A stretch of DNA of 64,000 nucleotides from assembly GCF_013387495.1 (NCBI RefSeq), contig NZ_JABZEE010000055.1, positions 1-64,000 of the forward strand. Reading direction: 5' to 3'. The stretch is from Streptomyces sp. PKU-EA00015 (GTDB lineage Bacteria > Actinomycetota > Actinomycetes > Streptomycetales > Streptomycetaceae). A program made the translations under genes and the position numbers. This document shows, one piece after another, positions 8,207-16,995 of this stretch (its first letter is position 1; every line of letters begins with the position of its first letter). The notes under the pieces were generated by a model. It did not search any database. It was given only the letters and a program-made list of their open reading frames with translations, and was not told the origin of the DNA.

Positions 8207-8636
8207 GACTGGGTTCGTTCCTTCCCGGAACTCGAAGCGTGATCAGGACCCCTGGACCTCGCCGACCCTCCCCCTGCGGGGTCCGCCGGACGATCCGGGA
8301 AGGGTCAGCTTCGGGCGCCGCCGGGAGCCACGGCGACGTCGGCCGCGACTGCGGCGGCGTGGGATGCGGCTGCTGCCACGACCGCGGCAGCCGGGAAAGC
8401 GGCAGCCTTCGGCGCGTCCGCGACTGCGGACGGCGCTGCGGGGAAGGCGTACCGGACCATGTCGTCGATGATCGTGCAGGGCACCCGCCGCGTCGAATGG
8501 TTTTCCCGGGGCCGCAGTTGGACGGGACCGCACGGCCCGGCCGCCCCCGGGACGGCCGGCCGGCGCGGTGGCGCCCGGCGGGACGATGTGTGCCGCGCTA
8601 CGGCGTTCGGACATGTTCGTCGGTTAGTCTCCCCGG
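8207..8636. other. 430-nt intergenic region between divergent tuf3 and TVP38-like gene
   Basis: No convincing gene. The only candidate is an Ala-rich minus-strand frame from an ATG at 8461 to a stop at 8305 (about 51 codons, starting MVRYAFPAAPSAV), with mixed third-position bases and no ribosome site. Alternating GCGGC and GCAGC runs dominate 8330-8440. The tuf3 side holds GGGAAGGAA 13-21 nt before the start codon. The length is large for this region, so it probably contains the tuf3 leader and promoter. Confidence 0.35.
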
Positions 8637-9341
8637 ATGCTCGACCCCGTCCCCCGGCCGGCATCCGGTCTCGCCGTCCGCTGCACCAAGGCCCTGTTCT
8701 CGCCGTGGTCGCGGCTGTCGCTGCTCCTCGTCCTGCTCGCGTCCGCCGCGTCGGCGGTGCTGCTCTACGAGCCGCAGCGGCTGCTCTCGGCGGGCTGGCC
8801 GCCCCAGCTGAGCGGGGCCGCGGCGGTGGTGCTGTTCGGCGTGGGGTACGGGGTGTGCACGGCGGCTTTCGTGCCACGGCCGATCCTCAATCTGGCGGCG
8901 GGAGCCCTCTTCGGTTCGCAGGCCGGGCTCGTCGCGGCGATCGGCGGCACGGTGCTGGGCGCGGGCATCGCGTTCACGCTCGGCCGGTTGCTGGGCCAGG
9001 ACGCGCTGCGGCCGCTGGTGCGCGGACGCTGGCTGAAGGCGGCGGACGGGCAGCTCAGCCGGCACGGCTTCCGGTCGATGCTGGCGATCCGGCTGTTCCC
9101 CGGCGTGCCGTTCGCCGCGGCCAACTACTGTGCGGCGGTATCGCGGATGGGCTACCTGCCGTTCCTCCTCGCCACGGGCCTCGGGTCCATCCCCAACACG
9201 GCGGCGTACGTGATCGCGGGCAGCCGGGCGGGGTCGCCGACCTCGCCCGCGTTCCTGATCGCGGCCGGGTTCATCGTGGTGACGGGCGTGGCGGCGGCGG
9301 TGGTCGCCTGGACCAAGCGGCACCGGCTGCGGCCCCGGTGA
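8637..9341 (+). CDS. TVP38/TMEM64-family (VTT domain) membrane protein
   Basis: A 234-residue inner-membrane protein with about six hydrophobic segments. The VTT/SNARE-associated core is seen as FVPRPILNLAAGALFGSQAG (about residues 78-97), then GFRSMLAIRLFPGVPFAAANY (142-162, with the conserved Arg and PGVPF), then GSIPNTAAYVIAGSRAG. These proteins are related to DedA lipid scramblases. The ATG at 8637 immediately follows an AGTCTCCCCGG stretch without a good ribosome site, so the start is moderately certain. It is followed by 328 nt without a conventional gene before uppP. Confidence 0.8.
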   Translation: MLDPVPRPASGLAVRCTKALFSPWSRLSLLLVLLASAASAVLLYEPQRLLSAGWPPQLSGAAAVVLFGVGYGVCTAAFVPRPILNLAAGALFGSQAGLVAAIGGTVLGAGIAFTLGRLLGQDALRPLVRGRWLKAADGQLSRHGFRSMLAIRLFPGVPFAAANYCAAVSRMGYLPFLLATGLGSIPNTAAYVIAGSRAGSPTSPAFLIAAGFIVVTGVAAAVVAWTKRHRLRPR

Positions 9342-9544
9342 CCGAATTCTCCGTGACCGGGCGAGCCCCGGAACCGGGCGCGACCGGGAGCGGGACGGGG
9401 CCTGGGCGAAGTGCCGTCGTTTCGGGGCGCTACGCTGCCTCACGATCGGCGCCGGCCCGAGACGTACGCGCACCCGCGCGTCTCACGGGCCGTCAGTCCC
9501 ATGGGCGCCTGACAGTCCGTCAGTCAAGTCAGCAAAGGGTCCGC

Positions 9545-9596
9545 ATGACGACGATTGAACACGCCTGCCCATGAGCCGGCCGGTGTCCCGGCCGGC
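9545..9596 (+). promoter_or_regulatory. candidate leader mini-ORF and hairpin upstream of uppP
   Basis: Within the 328-nt gap 9342-9669, AAAGG precedes an ATG at 9545 opening a nine-codon frame (MTTIEHACP, stop 9572-9574). Directly after the stop a perfect 9-bp stem follows: 9575-9583 pairs with 9588-9596 around TGTC. Further upstream, near 9508-9530, is an imperfect CTGAC/GTCAG inverted repeat. The layout resembles a short translated leader followed by an attenuator hairpin, 73 nt before the uppP start. The rest of the gap shows nothing else I can name. Confidence 0.35.
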
Positions 9597-9669
9597 AACC
9601 GATATCTCAGCGCCGGCCCGTGCGTGTGCCGGTCGGACCGTGATCATTTCTTGGGTGGCGTAGCTTTCA

Positions 9670-10542
9670 ATGTCTTGGTTCGAATCATTCATCCTGGGAC
9701 TCGTCCAGGGACTGACGGAGTTCCTGCCGATCTCCTCCAGCGCGCATCTGCGGCTCACGGCCGCGTTCGCCGGCTGGCACGACCCGGGCGCGGCGTTCAC
9801 CGCGATCACCCAGATCGGCACGGAGACGGCAGTGCTGATCTACTTCCGCAAGGACATCGCGCGGATCGTGACGGCCTGGTTCCGTTCGCTCACCGACAAG
9901 GCGATGCGCCGGCACCACGACGCCCAGATGGGCTGGCTCGTCATCGTCGGCTCGATCCCGATCGGAGTGCTCGGCGTCACCCTCAAGGACCAGATCGAGG
10001 GCCCGTTCCGTGATCTGCGACTGATCGCGACGACGCTGATCGTCATGGGCATCGTCCTCGGCGTCGCCGACCGGCTGGCCGCCCGCGACGAGATCGGCGG
10101 CCGCCACCGGGTGATCCGGGAACGCAAGACGCTGGAGCAGCTGAGCGTCCGTGACGGTCTGATCTACGGCCTGTGCCAGGCGATGGCGCTGATCCCGGGC
10201 GTCTCGCGCTCCGGCGCGACCATCAGCGGCGGTCTGCTGATGGGCTACACCCGCGAGGCGGCGGCCCGGTACTCGTTCCTGCTCGCGATCCCCGCGGTGC
10301 TGGCGTCCGGCCTGTTCGAACTGAAGGACGCCGGTGAGGGACATGTCTCATGGGGCCCGACGATCTTCGCCACGTTCATCGCGTTCGGTGTGGGCTACGC
10401 GGTGATCGCGTGGTTCATGAAATTCATCACTACGAAGAGCTTCATGCCCTTCGTGATCTACCGGATCCTGCTCGGGATCCTGCTGTTCATCCTGGTCGGA
10501 ACGGATGTGCTGAGCCCGCAAGCGGGTGAGTCGGCGGGCTGA
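9670..10542 (+). CDS. uppP: undecaprenyl-diphosphatase UppP (BacA)
   Basis: A 290-residue polytopic membrane phosphatase that converts undecaprenyl pyrophosphate to undecaprenyl phosphate, recycling the lipid carrier for peptidoglycan and teichoic acid synthesis; extra copies confer bacitracin tolerance. Both signature regions are intact: QGLTEFLPISSSAH near residues 13-26 (catalytic Glu/Ser/His) and PGVSRSGATISGGL near 177-190 (catalytic Arg). About eight transmembrane helices are visible. Length is normal. No strong ribosome site lies close to the ATG; GGGTGG is 14 nt away. Regulation may involve the leader structure upstream. Confidence 0.95.
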   Translation: MSWFESFILGLVQGLTEFLPISSSAHLRLTAAFAGWHDPGAAFTAITQIGTETAVLIYFRKDIARIVTAWFRSLTDKAMRRHHDAQMGWLVIVGSIPIGVLGVTLKDQIEGPFRDLRLIATTLIVMGIVLGVADRLAARDEIGGRHRVIRERKTLEQLSVRDGLIYGLCQAMALIPGVSRSGATISGGLLMGYTREAAARYSFLLAIPAVLASGLFELKDAGEGHVSWGPTIFATFIAFGVGYAVIAWFMKFITTKSFMPFVIYRILLGILLFILVGTDVLSPQAGESAG

Positions 10543-10573
10543 CGGTCACTCTGCGGTGGGGGACGGTGACCGT
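10542..10573 (+). terminator. hairpin after uppP
   Basis: ACGGTCAC at 10542-10549 pairs with GTGACCGT at 10566-10573 around a 16-nt loop, starting at the uppP stop codon. Confidence 0.4.
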
Positions 10574-10595
10574 TGCGAGGCCGTAATCTGATGCC

Positions 10596-10769
10596 ATGTC
10601 CCCCATTCGCACCGACCGCGAAGCCGCCCTGTCCGCCACCGAGCTGAACGCCCGCATCCGTGACCTGTGGGCCGACGGGGAGCTTCCCGACGACCGGCGG
10701 CCGGAGTACGAGGCGCTCGTCGTGGAGTGGGCCGCCGCGGCACGCGAGGACGTGCGCCCGGCGGCCTGA
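10596..10769 (+). CDS. small acidic/basic hypothetical protein (57 aa)
   Basis: ATG at 10596 opens a 57-residue frame ending TGA at 10767-10769. The product is charged and probably helical (TDREAALSATELNARIRDLW, then EYEALVVEWAAAAREDV). Codon third positions are almost all G or C, as in real genes here, although the frame is too short for most ORF callers. No family is recognised and no catalytic or metal motif is seen. It lies between uppP and another small protein gene on the same strand. Confidence 0.55.
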   Translation: MSPIRTDREAALSATELNARIRDLWADGELPDDRRPEYEALVVEWAAAAREDVRPAA

Positions 10770-10811
10770 CGCCGGGCTGCGCGCCCGGCCCGCCCGGCGC
10801 ACCCTGGAGTC

Positions 10812-11027
10812 ATGGCCTGGCAGGCACCCATCGTCGTGCACCCGCCCTCGCCCGGCGGCGGGCGGCGTGTCACCGTGCGCGGCGAGATCGTGGGGCTGGC
10901 CCGCAGCGACAAGGACCTCGTGGAGTTCCTGCGCAGGGCGGGGCTCGACGACGCGGACATGATCCTCGACGACCCGCATCTGGTGGAGTGGCGCGGTGGC
11001 GCGGCCCACGAGGGCTACGCGGCCTGA
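10812..11027 (+). CDS. small conserved hypothetical protein (71 aa)
   Basis: A 71-residue protein with a predicted beta-rich N-terminus (APIVVHPPSPGGGRRVTVRG) and the segment ARSDKDLVEFLRRAGLDDAD, which resembles small Streptomyces proteins of unknown role. It has strong coding bias, with G/C in nearly every third position. It is 42 nt after the previous small gene and 40 nt before the RlmG-type methyltransferase, so the three may be co-transcribed. No function is proposed. Confidence 0.65.
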   Translation: MAWQAPIVVHPPSPGGGRRVTVRGEIVGLARSDKDLVEFLRRAGLDDADMILDDPHLVEWRGGAAHEGYAA

Positions 11028-11067
11028 GACCGGCGGGCGCCCCGCGCTCGGCTAGCCTGAGGGCACG

Positions 11068-12228
11068 ATGAACCGTTTGACCACGTCATGGGGCGCGTTC
11101 GAACTCGCCCGCTTTCCCGAGGACCCCCGCGACACGCTCCGTGCCTGGGACGCCGCCGACGAGTACCTGCTGCGGCATCTGCACGGCATCGACGACGCCG
11201 CCCCCGTACCGCTGACCGGCACCGTGGCCGTCGTCGGCGACCGCTGGGGCGCGCTGGTCACCTCGCTCGCGGGCCACCACCCGGTGGTGCAGATCACCGA
11301 CTCCTACCTCGGGCAGCAGGCGACCCGGGCGAACCTCGCGCGGGCCGGGACCGACTCGGGCGCGGTACGGCTGCTGTCGGCCAGGGACACCCCGCCGGAA
11401 CGCGTCGACGTGCTGCTGGTGCGCGTACCCAAGAGCCTCGCGCTCCTGGAGGACCAGCTGCACCGGCTGGCGCCCGCCGTCCACGCGGACACGGTCGTCG
11501 TCGGCACCGGCATGGTGAGCGAGATCCACACCTCCACGCTGAAGCTCTTCGAGCGGATCATCGGCCCGACGCGGACCTCCCTCGCGGCCAAGAAGGCCCG
11601 GCTGATCTTCTGCACACCCGACCCGGACCTGCCGCGGGTGCCGAGCCCGTGGCCCCTGCGGTACGACCTGCCGGCCGACACGGGCGCGCTCGCGGGCCGC
11701 ACCGTCACCAACCACGCCGGCATCTTCTGCGCGGAGCGCCTCGACATCGGCACCCGGTTCTTCCTGCGCCATCTGCCGACCGGACACGGTGCCGAACACG
11801 TCGTGGACCTGGGCTGCGGCAACGGCGTCGTCGGTACGGCGGCGGCGCTCGCCGCCCCACAGGCGCTGGTGACGTTCACGGACGAGTCGTTCTCGGCGGT
11901 CGCCTCGGCGGAGGCGACGTTCCACGCCAACGTGCCCGCAGGGAAGGCGGAGTTCGTCGTCGGCGACGGTCTCTCGGCGCTGGGCGACGGCTCGGCGGAC
12001 CTCGTGCTGAACAACCCGCCGTTCCACTCCCACCGGGCGACGACGGACACCGCCGCGCGCCGGATGTTCGCGGACGCGCGGCGCGTGCTGCGGCCCGGCG
12101 GTGAACTGTGGGTCGTCGGCAACCGTCACCTGGGCTACCACGTGCGGCTGAGGCGTCTGTTCGGGAACTGCGACGTCGTCGCGAGCGACCCGAAGTTCGT
12201 CGTCCTGCGCGCGGTAAAGCGCCGCTAG
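11068..12228 (+). CDS. RlmG/RsmC-type class I SAM methyltransferase
   Basis: A 386-residue protein with a degenerate N-terminal methyltransferase-like domain (1-200) and an active C-terminal one. The C-terminal domain carries the SAM-binding loop DLGCGNG (247-253) and NPPFH (316-320), the hallmark of N2-guanine rRNA methyltransferases. The two-domain layout and length match RlmG (23S rRNA m2G1835) and RsmC (16S m2G1207), so the likely role is modification of a ribosomal guanine during subunit assembly. Which nucleotide it modifies cannot be told. GAGGG precedes the ATG. Confidence 0.85.
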   Translation: MNRLTTSWGAFELARFPEDPRDTLRAWDAADEYLLRHLHGIDDAAPVPLTGTVAVVGDRWGALVTSLAGHHPVVQITDSYLGQQATRANLARAGTDSGAVRLLSARDTPPERVDVLLVRVPKSLALLEDQLHRLAPAVHADTVVVGTGMVSEIHTSTLKLFERIIGPTRTSLAAKKARLIFCTPDPDLPRVPSPWPLRYDLPADTGALAGRTVTNHAGIFCAERLDIGTRFFLRHLPTGHGAEHVVDLGCGNGVVGTAAALAAPQALVTFTDESFSAVASAEATFHANVPAGKAEFVVGDGLSALGDGSADLVLNNPPFHSHRATTDTAARRMFADARRVLRPGGELWVVGNRHLGYHVRLRRLFGNCDVVASDPKFVVLRAVKRR

Positions 12229-12334
12229 TTCGTCGACGGCGGACGCGCCGTGGGGTGTCGCGCCCGGCGTCTCCAGGGACGACGCGCGCCGCACGGCTCT
12301 GGCGTCCTGCCCGGCACTGCCCGACACTGAGCCG

Positions 12335-12793
12335 ATGACGCAGCGCGTGGATCTCGCGACCGTGATGGACCGCCTTGCCATCGACGAACTGATCACCGGC
12401 TACGCCGTCGCCGTGGACGACGGCGACTGGAACGCCTACCGGGCCCTGTTCACCCACGACGGGCGCGCCGACTACCGGGGGTCCGGCGGCATCGAGGGAA
12501 CGGCGGACGAGGTCGCCGGCTGGCTGGCGGAGACGATGCGGCTGTTCCCGGTCCGCCAGCACCTGATCGTCAACCGCCGCGTCGGCCTGAAGGACCTCGG
12601 CGGATACCCGGGTGACAGCGCCGAGGTCCGGGCCGACTACATCAACCCGATGCTCCCGGCGTCCGGCGAGGACTTCGTCTCGGGCGGCCGCTACCGCTTC
12701 GCCCTGGCGCGCGGGGACGCGGGGTGGCGGCTGCGCACGGTGGTGACGGAGGAGAGGTGGCGCCGCGCGGGCGGTGTGCCGGCGGGGGGCTGA
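12335..12793 (+). CDS. SnoaL-like (NTF2-fold) protein
   Basis: A 152-residue protein with the SnoaL_4/NTF2 fold. The N-terminal helices DRLAIDELITGYAVAVDDGDW (split 11-31) and ALFTHDGRADY are typical, followed by curved beta strands (RQHLIVNRRV, RYRFALARGDAGWRLRTVVT). Members include ring-hydroxylating dioxygenase small-subunit-like proteins and polyketide cyclases; most are uncharacterised. The ATG at 12335 follows a sequence with no obvious Shine-Dalgarno. It lies about 100 nt after the methyltransferase and may be transcribed independently. Confidence 0.75.
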   Translation: MTQRVDLATVMDRLAIDELITGYAVAVDDGDWNAYRALFTHDGRADYRGSGGIEGTADEVAGWLAETMRLFPVRQHLIVNRRVGLKDLGGYPGDSAEVRADYINPMLPASGEDFVSGGRYRFALARGDAGWRLRTVVTEERWRRAGGVPAGG

Positions 12794-12945
12794 GGCGGGC
12801 GCTTCCCCCAGACGGCCCCTTCGGCTGACCGGGGCCAGCCCCCGGAGGAGCCTGTACCCGAGCGGACCGTCGCGGCCCGGGGCGAATCCAGGGTGCCCCG
12901 GACGGGCTGCCTTGCAGCCTCACCGGCGTTCGCGGCGCGGGCGCC

Positions 12946-13163
12946 TTGGGGCGAAGCCCCAACGGGTGCGTCGCCCACAAGCAGCCCGCCGGTGACTGAG
13001 GCCCTGCGGTCGCCCACGCCCGCAGAGGCGTACGGGGAGGGCGGCGGGGCGGAGTCCCGGTTGCGCGGATGGGGCGTACCTCCCACGGCCGCCAGGCCGC
13101 AGGGGGAGGATCCGGGGCGAAGCCCCGGGGACGGACAGGCGGGGCCGGGGGCAGCGCCCCCGG
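12946..13163. repeat. cluster of three GGGGC-NNN-GCCCC hairpins in a 470-nt gene-free stretch
   Basis: The stretch 12794-13265 has no supported gene. It holds three stem-loops of one design: 12946-12962 (TTGGGGC-GAA-GCCCCAA), 13112-13128 (CCGGGGC-GAA-GCCCCGG) and 13145-13163 (8-bp stem, AGC loop). Such short GC stems with three-base loops are dispersed through Streptomyces genomes. The rest is C/G-rich low-complexity sequence with weak, conflicting open frames on both strands. Confidence 0.6.
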
Positions 13164-13265
13164 TTCCGGGAAGGGGCGGGGTGGGGGATCAGCCCGCCCC
13201 GGGCCTGCACCGCGCCCTGTCGTCCCCCGTCTCCGTGGCCCACACTGGTCGTGAGGAGGCGCGGT

Positions 13266-14885
13266 ATGCGGATTCCGGGCGGCCGGGCAGGGCAGCAGCG
13301 GGACAGCCGGCGTGGAGGGCGCGTGTCGCGCGCGGCCGCTGCCGTCGTCGCCGGGGCGCTGCCCGCGCTCGCCCTGCCCGAGCCCTCGCTGTGGTGGTTC
13401 GCCTACGTCGCCCTGGTGCCGTGGCTGCTGCTCCTGCGCAGCGCGCCGACCGGCCGTCGCGCGCTCGTGGAGGGCTGGCTCGGCGGCATCGGGTTCGTGA
13501 TCGCGGTGCACCACTGGCTGCTGCCCAGCCTGCATGTCTTCCTGCTGGTGCTCGCCGCGCTGCTGGGGCTTCTGTGGGCGCCGTGGGGCCTGCTCGTGCG
13601 GTTCATGACCGGCGGCAGCCCCTCCGCGGCACGGGCCGCGGCCTCCTTCGCGGTGATCCCGTCGGGCTGGCTCATGATCGAGCTGGTCCGGTCCTGGGAA
13701 GGCCTCGGCGGACCGTGGGGCCTGCTCGGTGCCAGCCAGTGGGACGTGCCGCCCGCCCTGCGGCTCGCCTCGGTCGGCGGCGTATGGCTGGTGAGCCTCC
13801 TGGTCCTCGCGGTGAACACCGCCGTCGCCCTGCTCGTCGCCGTCGAGCGGGCCCGTGCGCCCGCCGTCGCGGGCGTCGTGGCGTGCGCGACGGCGGCGGG
13901 GTCCGCCTGGGCGTGGGCACCGGAGCCCCGCGAGTCGGCGCCGATGCGGATCGCGGTGGTCCAGCCGGGCGTCGTGACGGGCGCGGACAGCGTGCAGCGC
14001 CGGTTCGACCGGGGCGAGGAGCTGACGCGTGACCTGGCGCGCCGGGAGAAGGCGCTGGACCTGGTGGTGTGGGGCGAGAGCAGCGTGGGCGCCGACCTGC
14101 GCATGCAGCCCGATCTCGCGGACCGCCTCGCCGCCCTGTCCAAGGACGTCGGCGCGCCCGTGCTCGTGAACGTGGACGCGCGCAGCGAGACGGCGTCGGG
14201 CCCCGCCGGCATCTACAAGAGCTCCGTGCTCGTCGGACCCACCGGTCCGACCGGCGACCGCTACGACAAGATGCGCCTGGTGCCGTTCGGCGAGTACGTC
14301 CCGGCCCGGTCGGTGCTCGGCTGGGCGACCTCGGTGGGCAAGGCGGCGGGCGAGGACAGGATCCGCGGCACCGCGCCGGTCGTGATGACCCTGCCCGCCG
14401 GCCAGGGCGCGGGCCTGCGCGTGGGCCCACTGGTCTGCTTCGAGTCGGCGTTCCCCGACATGAGCAGGCACCTGGTGCGGGACGGCGCCCAGCTTCTGGT
14501 GGCCCAGTCCGCCACGTCGACGTTCCAGGAGAGCTGGGCACCCGAGCAGCACGCGTCGCTGGCAGCGCTGCGGGCGGCCGAGACCGGCCGCCCGATGGTG
14601 CACGCGACGCTCACCGGCGTGAGCGCCGTGTTCGGTGCGCACGGGCAGCCGGTCGGCGGCCCGCTCTCCACGGAGACCAGCGGCGCTGCGGTGTACGAGA
14701 TGCCACGGGCGACGGGCACGACGCTGTACGTCCGGTTCGGCGACTGGGCGGTGTACGGAGCGCTCGCCGTGCTGGCCGCGCTGGCGGCGGCCGAGGGCTC
14801 GCGGGCTATCCGACGGCCTGTTCCAGGGCCCTCAGTACGACCCGTTCGCACAGCTCATGGGTCCGCAGCGCGTCCTGTGCGCTGA
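13266..14885 (+). CDS. lnt: apolipoprotein N-acyltransferase
   Basis: A 539-residue membrane enzyme that N-acylates the lipid-modified cysteine of lipoproteins. Six or so hydrophobic segments cover residues 20-215, followed by a periplasm-facing carbon-nitrogen hydrolase domain. The catalytic triad is in place: E271 (VVWGESS), K335 (YDKMRLVPFGEY) and C391 (VCFESAF). The ATG at 13266 is preceded by GAGGAGG; a GTG 15 nt upstream overlaps that site. Streptomyces commonly have two Lnt homologues. Its last 80 nt overlap the 3' end of the convergent oxidoreductase gene. Confidence 0.9.
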   Translation: MRIPGGRAGQQRDSRRGGRVSRAAAAVVAGALPALALPEPSLWWFAYVALVPWLLLLRSAPTGRRALVEGWLGGIGFVIAVHHWLLPSLHVFLLVLAALLGLLWAPWGLLVRFMTGGSPSAARAAASFAVIPSGWLMIELVRSWEGLGGPWGLLGASQWDVPPALRLASVGGVWLVSLLVLAVNTAVALLVAVERARAPAVAGVVACATAAGSAWAWAPEPRESAPMRIAVVQPGVVTGADSVQRRFDRGEELTRDLARREKALDLVVWGESSVGADLRMQPDLADRLAALSKDVGAPVLVNVDARSETASGPAGIYKSSVLVGPTGPTGDRYDKMRLVPFGEYVPARSVLGWATSVGKAAGEDRIRGTAPVVMTLPAGQGAGLRVGPLVCFESAFPDMSRHLVRDGAQLLVAQSATSTFQESWAPEQHASLAALRAAETGRPMVHATLTGVSAVFGAHGQPVGGPLSTETSGAAVYEMPRATGTTLYVRFGDWAVYGALAVLAALAAAEGSRAIRRPVPGPSVRPVRTAHGSAARPVR

Positions 14886-15714
14886 GGTGCTTCCCGGCAC
14901 GGACGGCGTCGAGAAAGGCGTGCACGGCCTGTTCGATCCCGCGCTGGCGGGCGACCGGCACCCAGTCGCCGCGACGCCTGACGCTCGGCTGCCCCTTGTG
15001 GTCCACGATCTCGGCCAGGTTGCGGACCTCGCGCTTGGAGTCCTGGCCGGAGACCTCCAGGATCTCCTCCGTGGAGCCGCTCATCCGGTTCATGACGCCG
15101 ATGGCGGTGAAGCCGTCGCCGGACAGCTGGAGGACGACGTGGTGCATGAGTCCGTCGACGATCCGGGCCCTCACATCGGTGTGCTGGACGGGCCCGGGTG
15201 CCAGGAACCGCAGGGTGTCCACGACATGGATGAAGTCGTCGAGCACGAGGGTGCGCGGGTCCTCGGGGAGCCCGACGCGGTTCTTCTGCATGAGGATCAG
15301 TTCGCGCGGGTGCTCCAGGCACTGCGCGTAGCCGGGCGCGAACCTGCGGTTGAAGCCGACGGCGAGGCTCGTGCCGCGCTCCTCGGCGAGGGCGACGAGC
15401 CGCTCGGACTCGGCGAGTTCGTAGGAGAGCGGCTTGTCGACGTAGGTGGCCACGCCCGCTTCGAGCAGCCGTGTGACGATCTCGGCGTGCGCCGAGGTCG
15501 GCGCGTGGACGAAGGCGGCGTCGATGCCCTCGGCGAGGAGCGTGTCGAGCTCGGTGTGGCGGCGCCGGGCGGGGACATGGTGGGCGTCGGCGACGCGGGT
15601 CAGCGTGGCGGGCGTGCGGGTCTGCAGGTGCAGCTCGACGCCGGGCAGAGTGGTGAGGACCGGCAGATACGCCTTCTGCGCGATGTCACCGAGCCCGATG
15701 CAGCCGACCTTCAC
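14806..15714 (-). CDS. Gfo/Idh/MocA-family oxidoreductase
   Basis: A 302-residue NAD(P)-dependent dehydrogenase. The N-terminal Rossmann fold has GCIGLGDIAQKAYLP (residues 4-18). The family's catalytic-site motif is seen as YVDKPLSYELAE (about 91-102, with the conserved Lys). The C-terminal alpha/beta substrate domain follows. Substrates in the family are sugars, inositols or biliverdin; here unknown. A GTG at 15714 preceded by GGGAG is preferred to the in-frame ATG at 15795, which would overlap the upstream monooxygenase gene. It is 28 nt downstream of that gene and probably co-transcribed. Its 3' end overlaps lnt on the other strand by 80 nt. Confidence 0.85.
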   Translation of the reverse strand: MKVGCIGLGDIAQKAYLPVLTTLPGVELHLQTRTPATLTRVADAHHVPARRRHTELDTLLAEGIDAAFVHAPTSAHAEIVTRLLEAGVATYVDKPLSYELAESERLVALAEERGTSLAVGFNRRFAPGYAQCLEHPRELILMQKNRVGLPEDPRTLVLDDFIHVVDTLRFLAPGPVQHTDVRARIVDGLMHHVVLQLSGDGFTAIGVMNRMSGSTEEILEVSGQDSKREVRNLAEIVDHKGQPSVRRRGDWVPVARQRGIEQAVHAFLDAVRAGKHLSAQDALRTHELCERVVLRALEQAVG

Positions 15715-15742
15715 AGGGGTCTCCCTCGATGCCGTACCGGCG

Positions 15743-16975
15743 TCAGCGGCGCGCCGCCGGCTGTTCTTCGTGCACGTCCTGTGCTCCGGCAGCATACGTG
15801 CGCTGCGGCGGTCGCCAGTCGGCGATGCCGTCGAAGGTGCGCAGTACGAGGCCGGGGCCGAGGCGGGAGACCGCGGACATCAGGGTCTCGCGGACGGCGA
15901 CGGCGGGCGTGCCGGACAGCGCCATGAGCCGGGCGACGCGGGCGGACTTGCGGACGACGGCCATGGTGCGCGGCAGCCGCTCGGCGCTGTAGGAGGCGAG
16001 GCCGGTGCCGAGGTCGCCGGTGGGCGGGGCGTGGTGGGCGAGGACGATCGCGTCCTCGATGGCCTGGTTGCCGCCCTGTCCGAGGGTGGGGGCCATGGCG
16101 TGGGCGGCGTCGCCGACGAGGGCGGTGCGCCCGCGGTGGAAGGCCGGCAGCGGTTCGAGGATGTGGTGCACGTCGTTGCGCAGCACCTCGGCGGGGTCGG
16201 CGGCGGCGATGACGGCCGGGATCGGGTCGTGCCACTGGCCGAAGCGGCGCAGCAGTTCGGCCTTCTGGTCGCCCGTGGCGGCCCCGGCGGGTGCGGTGGC
16301 GGCGGCGTACGCGTAGATCCGGCCGTCCTTGAGGGGCTGGGTGCCCCACAGAGAGCCGGGCCCCCAGGTCTCGTGGGGCGCGAAGGGGGCGTCGGGCGCG
16401 GGGACGACCAGACGCCAGGTGGTGAACCCGGAGTACGCGGGGCCGGGGTGCCGGGGGAACAGGCTGCGGCGCAGTGCGGAGTGGATGCCGTCGGCCCCGA
16501 TCACGAGGTCGGCCTCGATCTCGCCGTCGGGCGTGGTGACGCGCGCGCGGCGGCCGCCGGCGACTCCGGGGTCGGCCAGTTCGCCGGGGCATCCGGTGCG
16601 TACGGCCCCCTCGGGCAGGCGGCGTGCGAGGCGGTCGACGAGCGTGGCGCGGTGGACGAGGACGAGGGGGCCGCCGAACCGCTCGGCCGCGGCGGCCGCG
16701 TCCGTACGGGCGAGCCAGCGGCCCGCGGGGTTGCGCATGCCGCCGGCGCCCTGCCAGGCGGCGAGGTCGCGGATCTCGTCGCCGAGGCCGATGACGTCCA
16801 GGGCGCGCTGGGAGTTGGGGGCGAGTCCGATGCCGGCGCCGACCGGCTCCAGGGACGCGGCCCGTTCCAGGACGGTGACGTGCCAGCCCCGCCGACCGAG
16901 GGCGACGGCCGCGGTGAGTCCGCCGATGCCGCTGCCGACGACGACGGCACGGGCGGTTGCACGGGCTTCGGGCAT
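15743..16975 (-). CDS. FAD-dependent aromatic-ring-type monooxygenase
   Basis: A 410-residue class A flavoprotein monooxygenase. GSGIGG (14-19) is the ADP-binding loop. DLVIGADGIHSALR (about 155-168) is the DG motif that binds FAD and NAD(P)H. LVGDAAHAMAPTLGQGGNQA (about 290-309) is the GD motif. The family includes salicylate and 3-hydroxybenzoate hydroxylases and TetX-like enzymes; the substrate is unknown. It lies divergently from a TetR regulator with two operators between them, so it is very likely induced by its substrate through that regulator, together with the downstream oxidoreductase. Confidence 0.9.
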   Translation of the reverse strand: MPEARATARAVVVGSGIGGLTAAVALGRRGWHVTVLERAASLEPVGAGIGLAPNSQRALDVIGLGDEIRDLAAWQGAGGMRNPAGRWLARTDAAAAAERFGGPLVLVHRATLVDRLARRLPEGAVRTGCPGELADPGVAGGRRARVTTPDGEIEADLVIGADGIHSALRRSLFPRHPGPAYSGFTTWRLVVPAPDAPFAPHETWGPGSLWGTQPLKDGRIYAYAAATAPAGAATGDQKAELLRRFGQWHDPIPAVIAAADPAEVLRNDVHHILEPLPAFHRGRTALVGDAAHAMAPTLGQGGNQAIEDAIVLAHHAPPTGDLGTGLASYSAERLPRTMAVVRKSARVARLMALSGTPAVAVRETLMSAVSRLGPGLVLRTFDGIADWRPPQRTYAAGAQDVHEEQPAARR

Positions 16976-16995
16976 GACTGCTCCTCGACACGATG

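Noticed and set aside
8305..8461. Ala-rich small minus-strand ORF (about 51 aa)
   Set aside because: No ribosome site, weak codon bias and low-complexity product; kept only as a note in the gap description.
12946..13163. Possible CRISPR-like or mobile repeat array
   Set aside because: The repeats are short hairpins at irregular spacing with no spacers of constant length and no cas genes.
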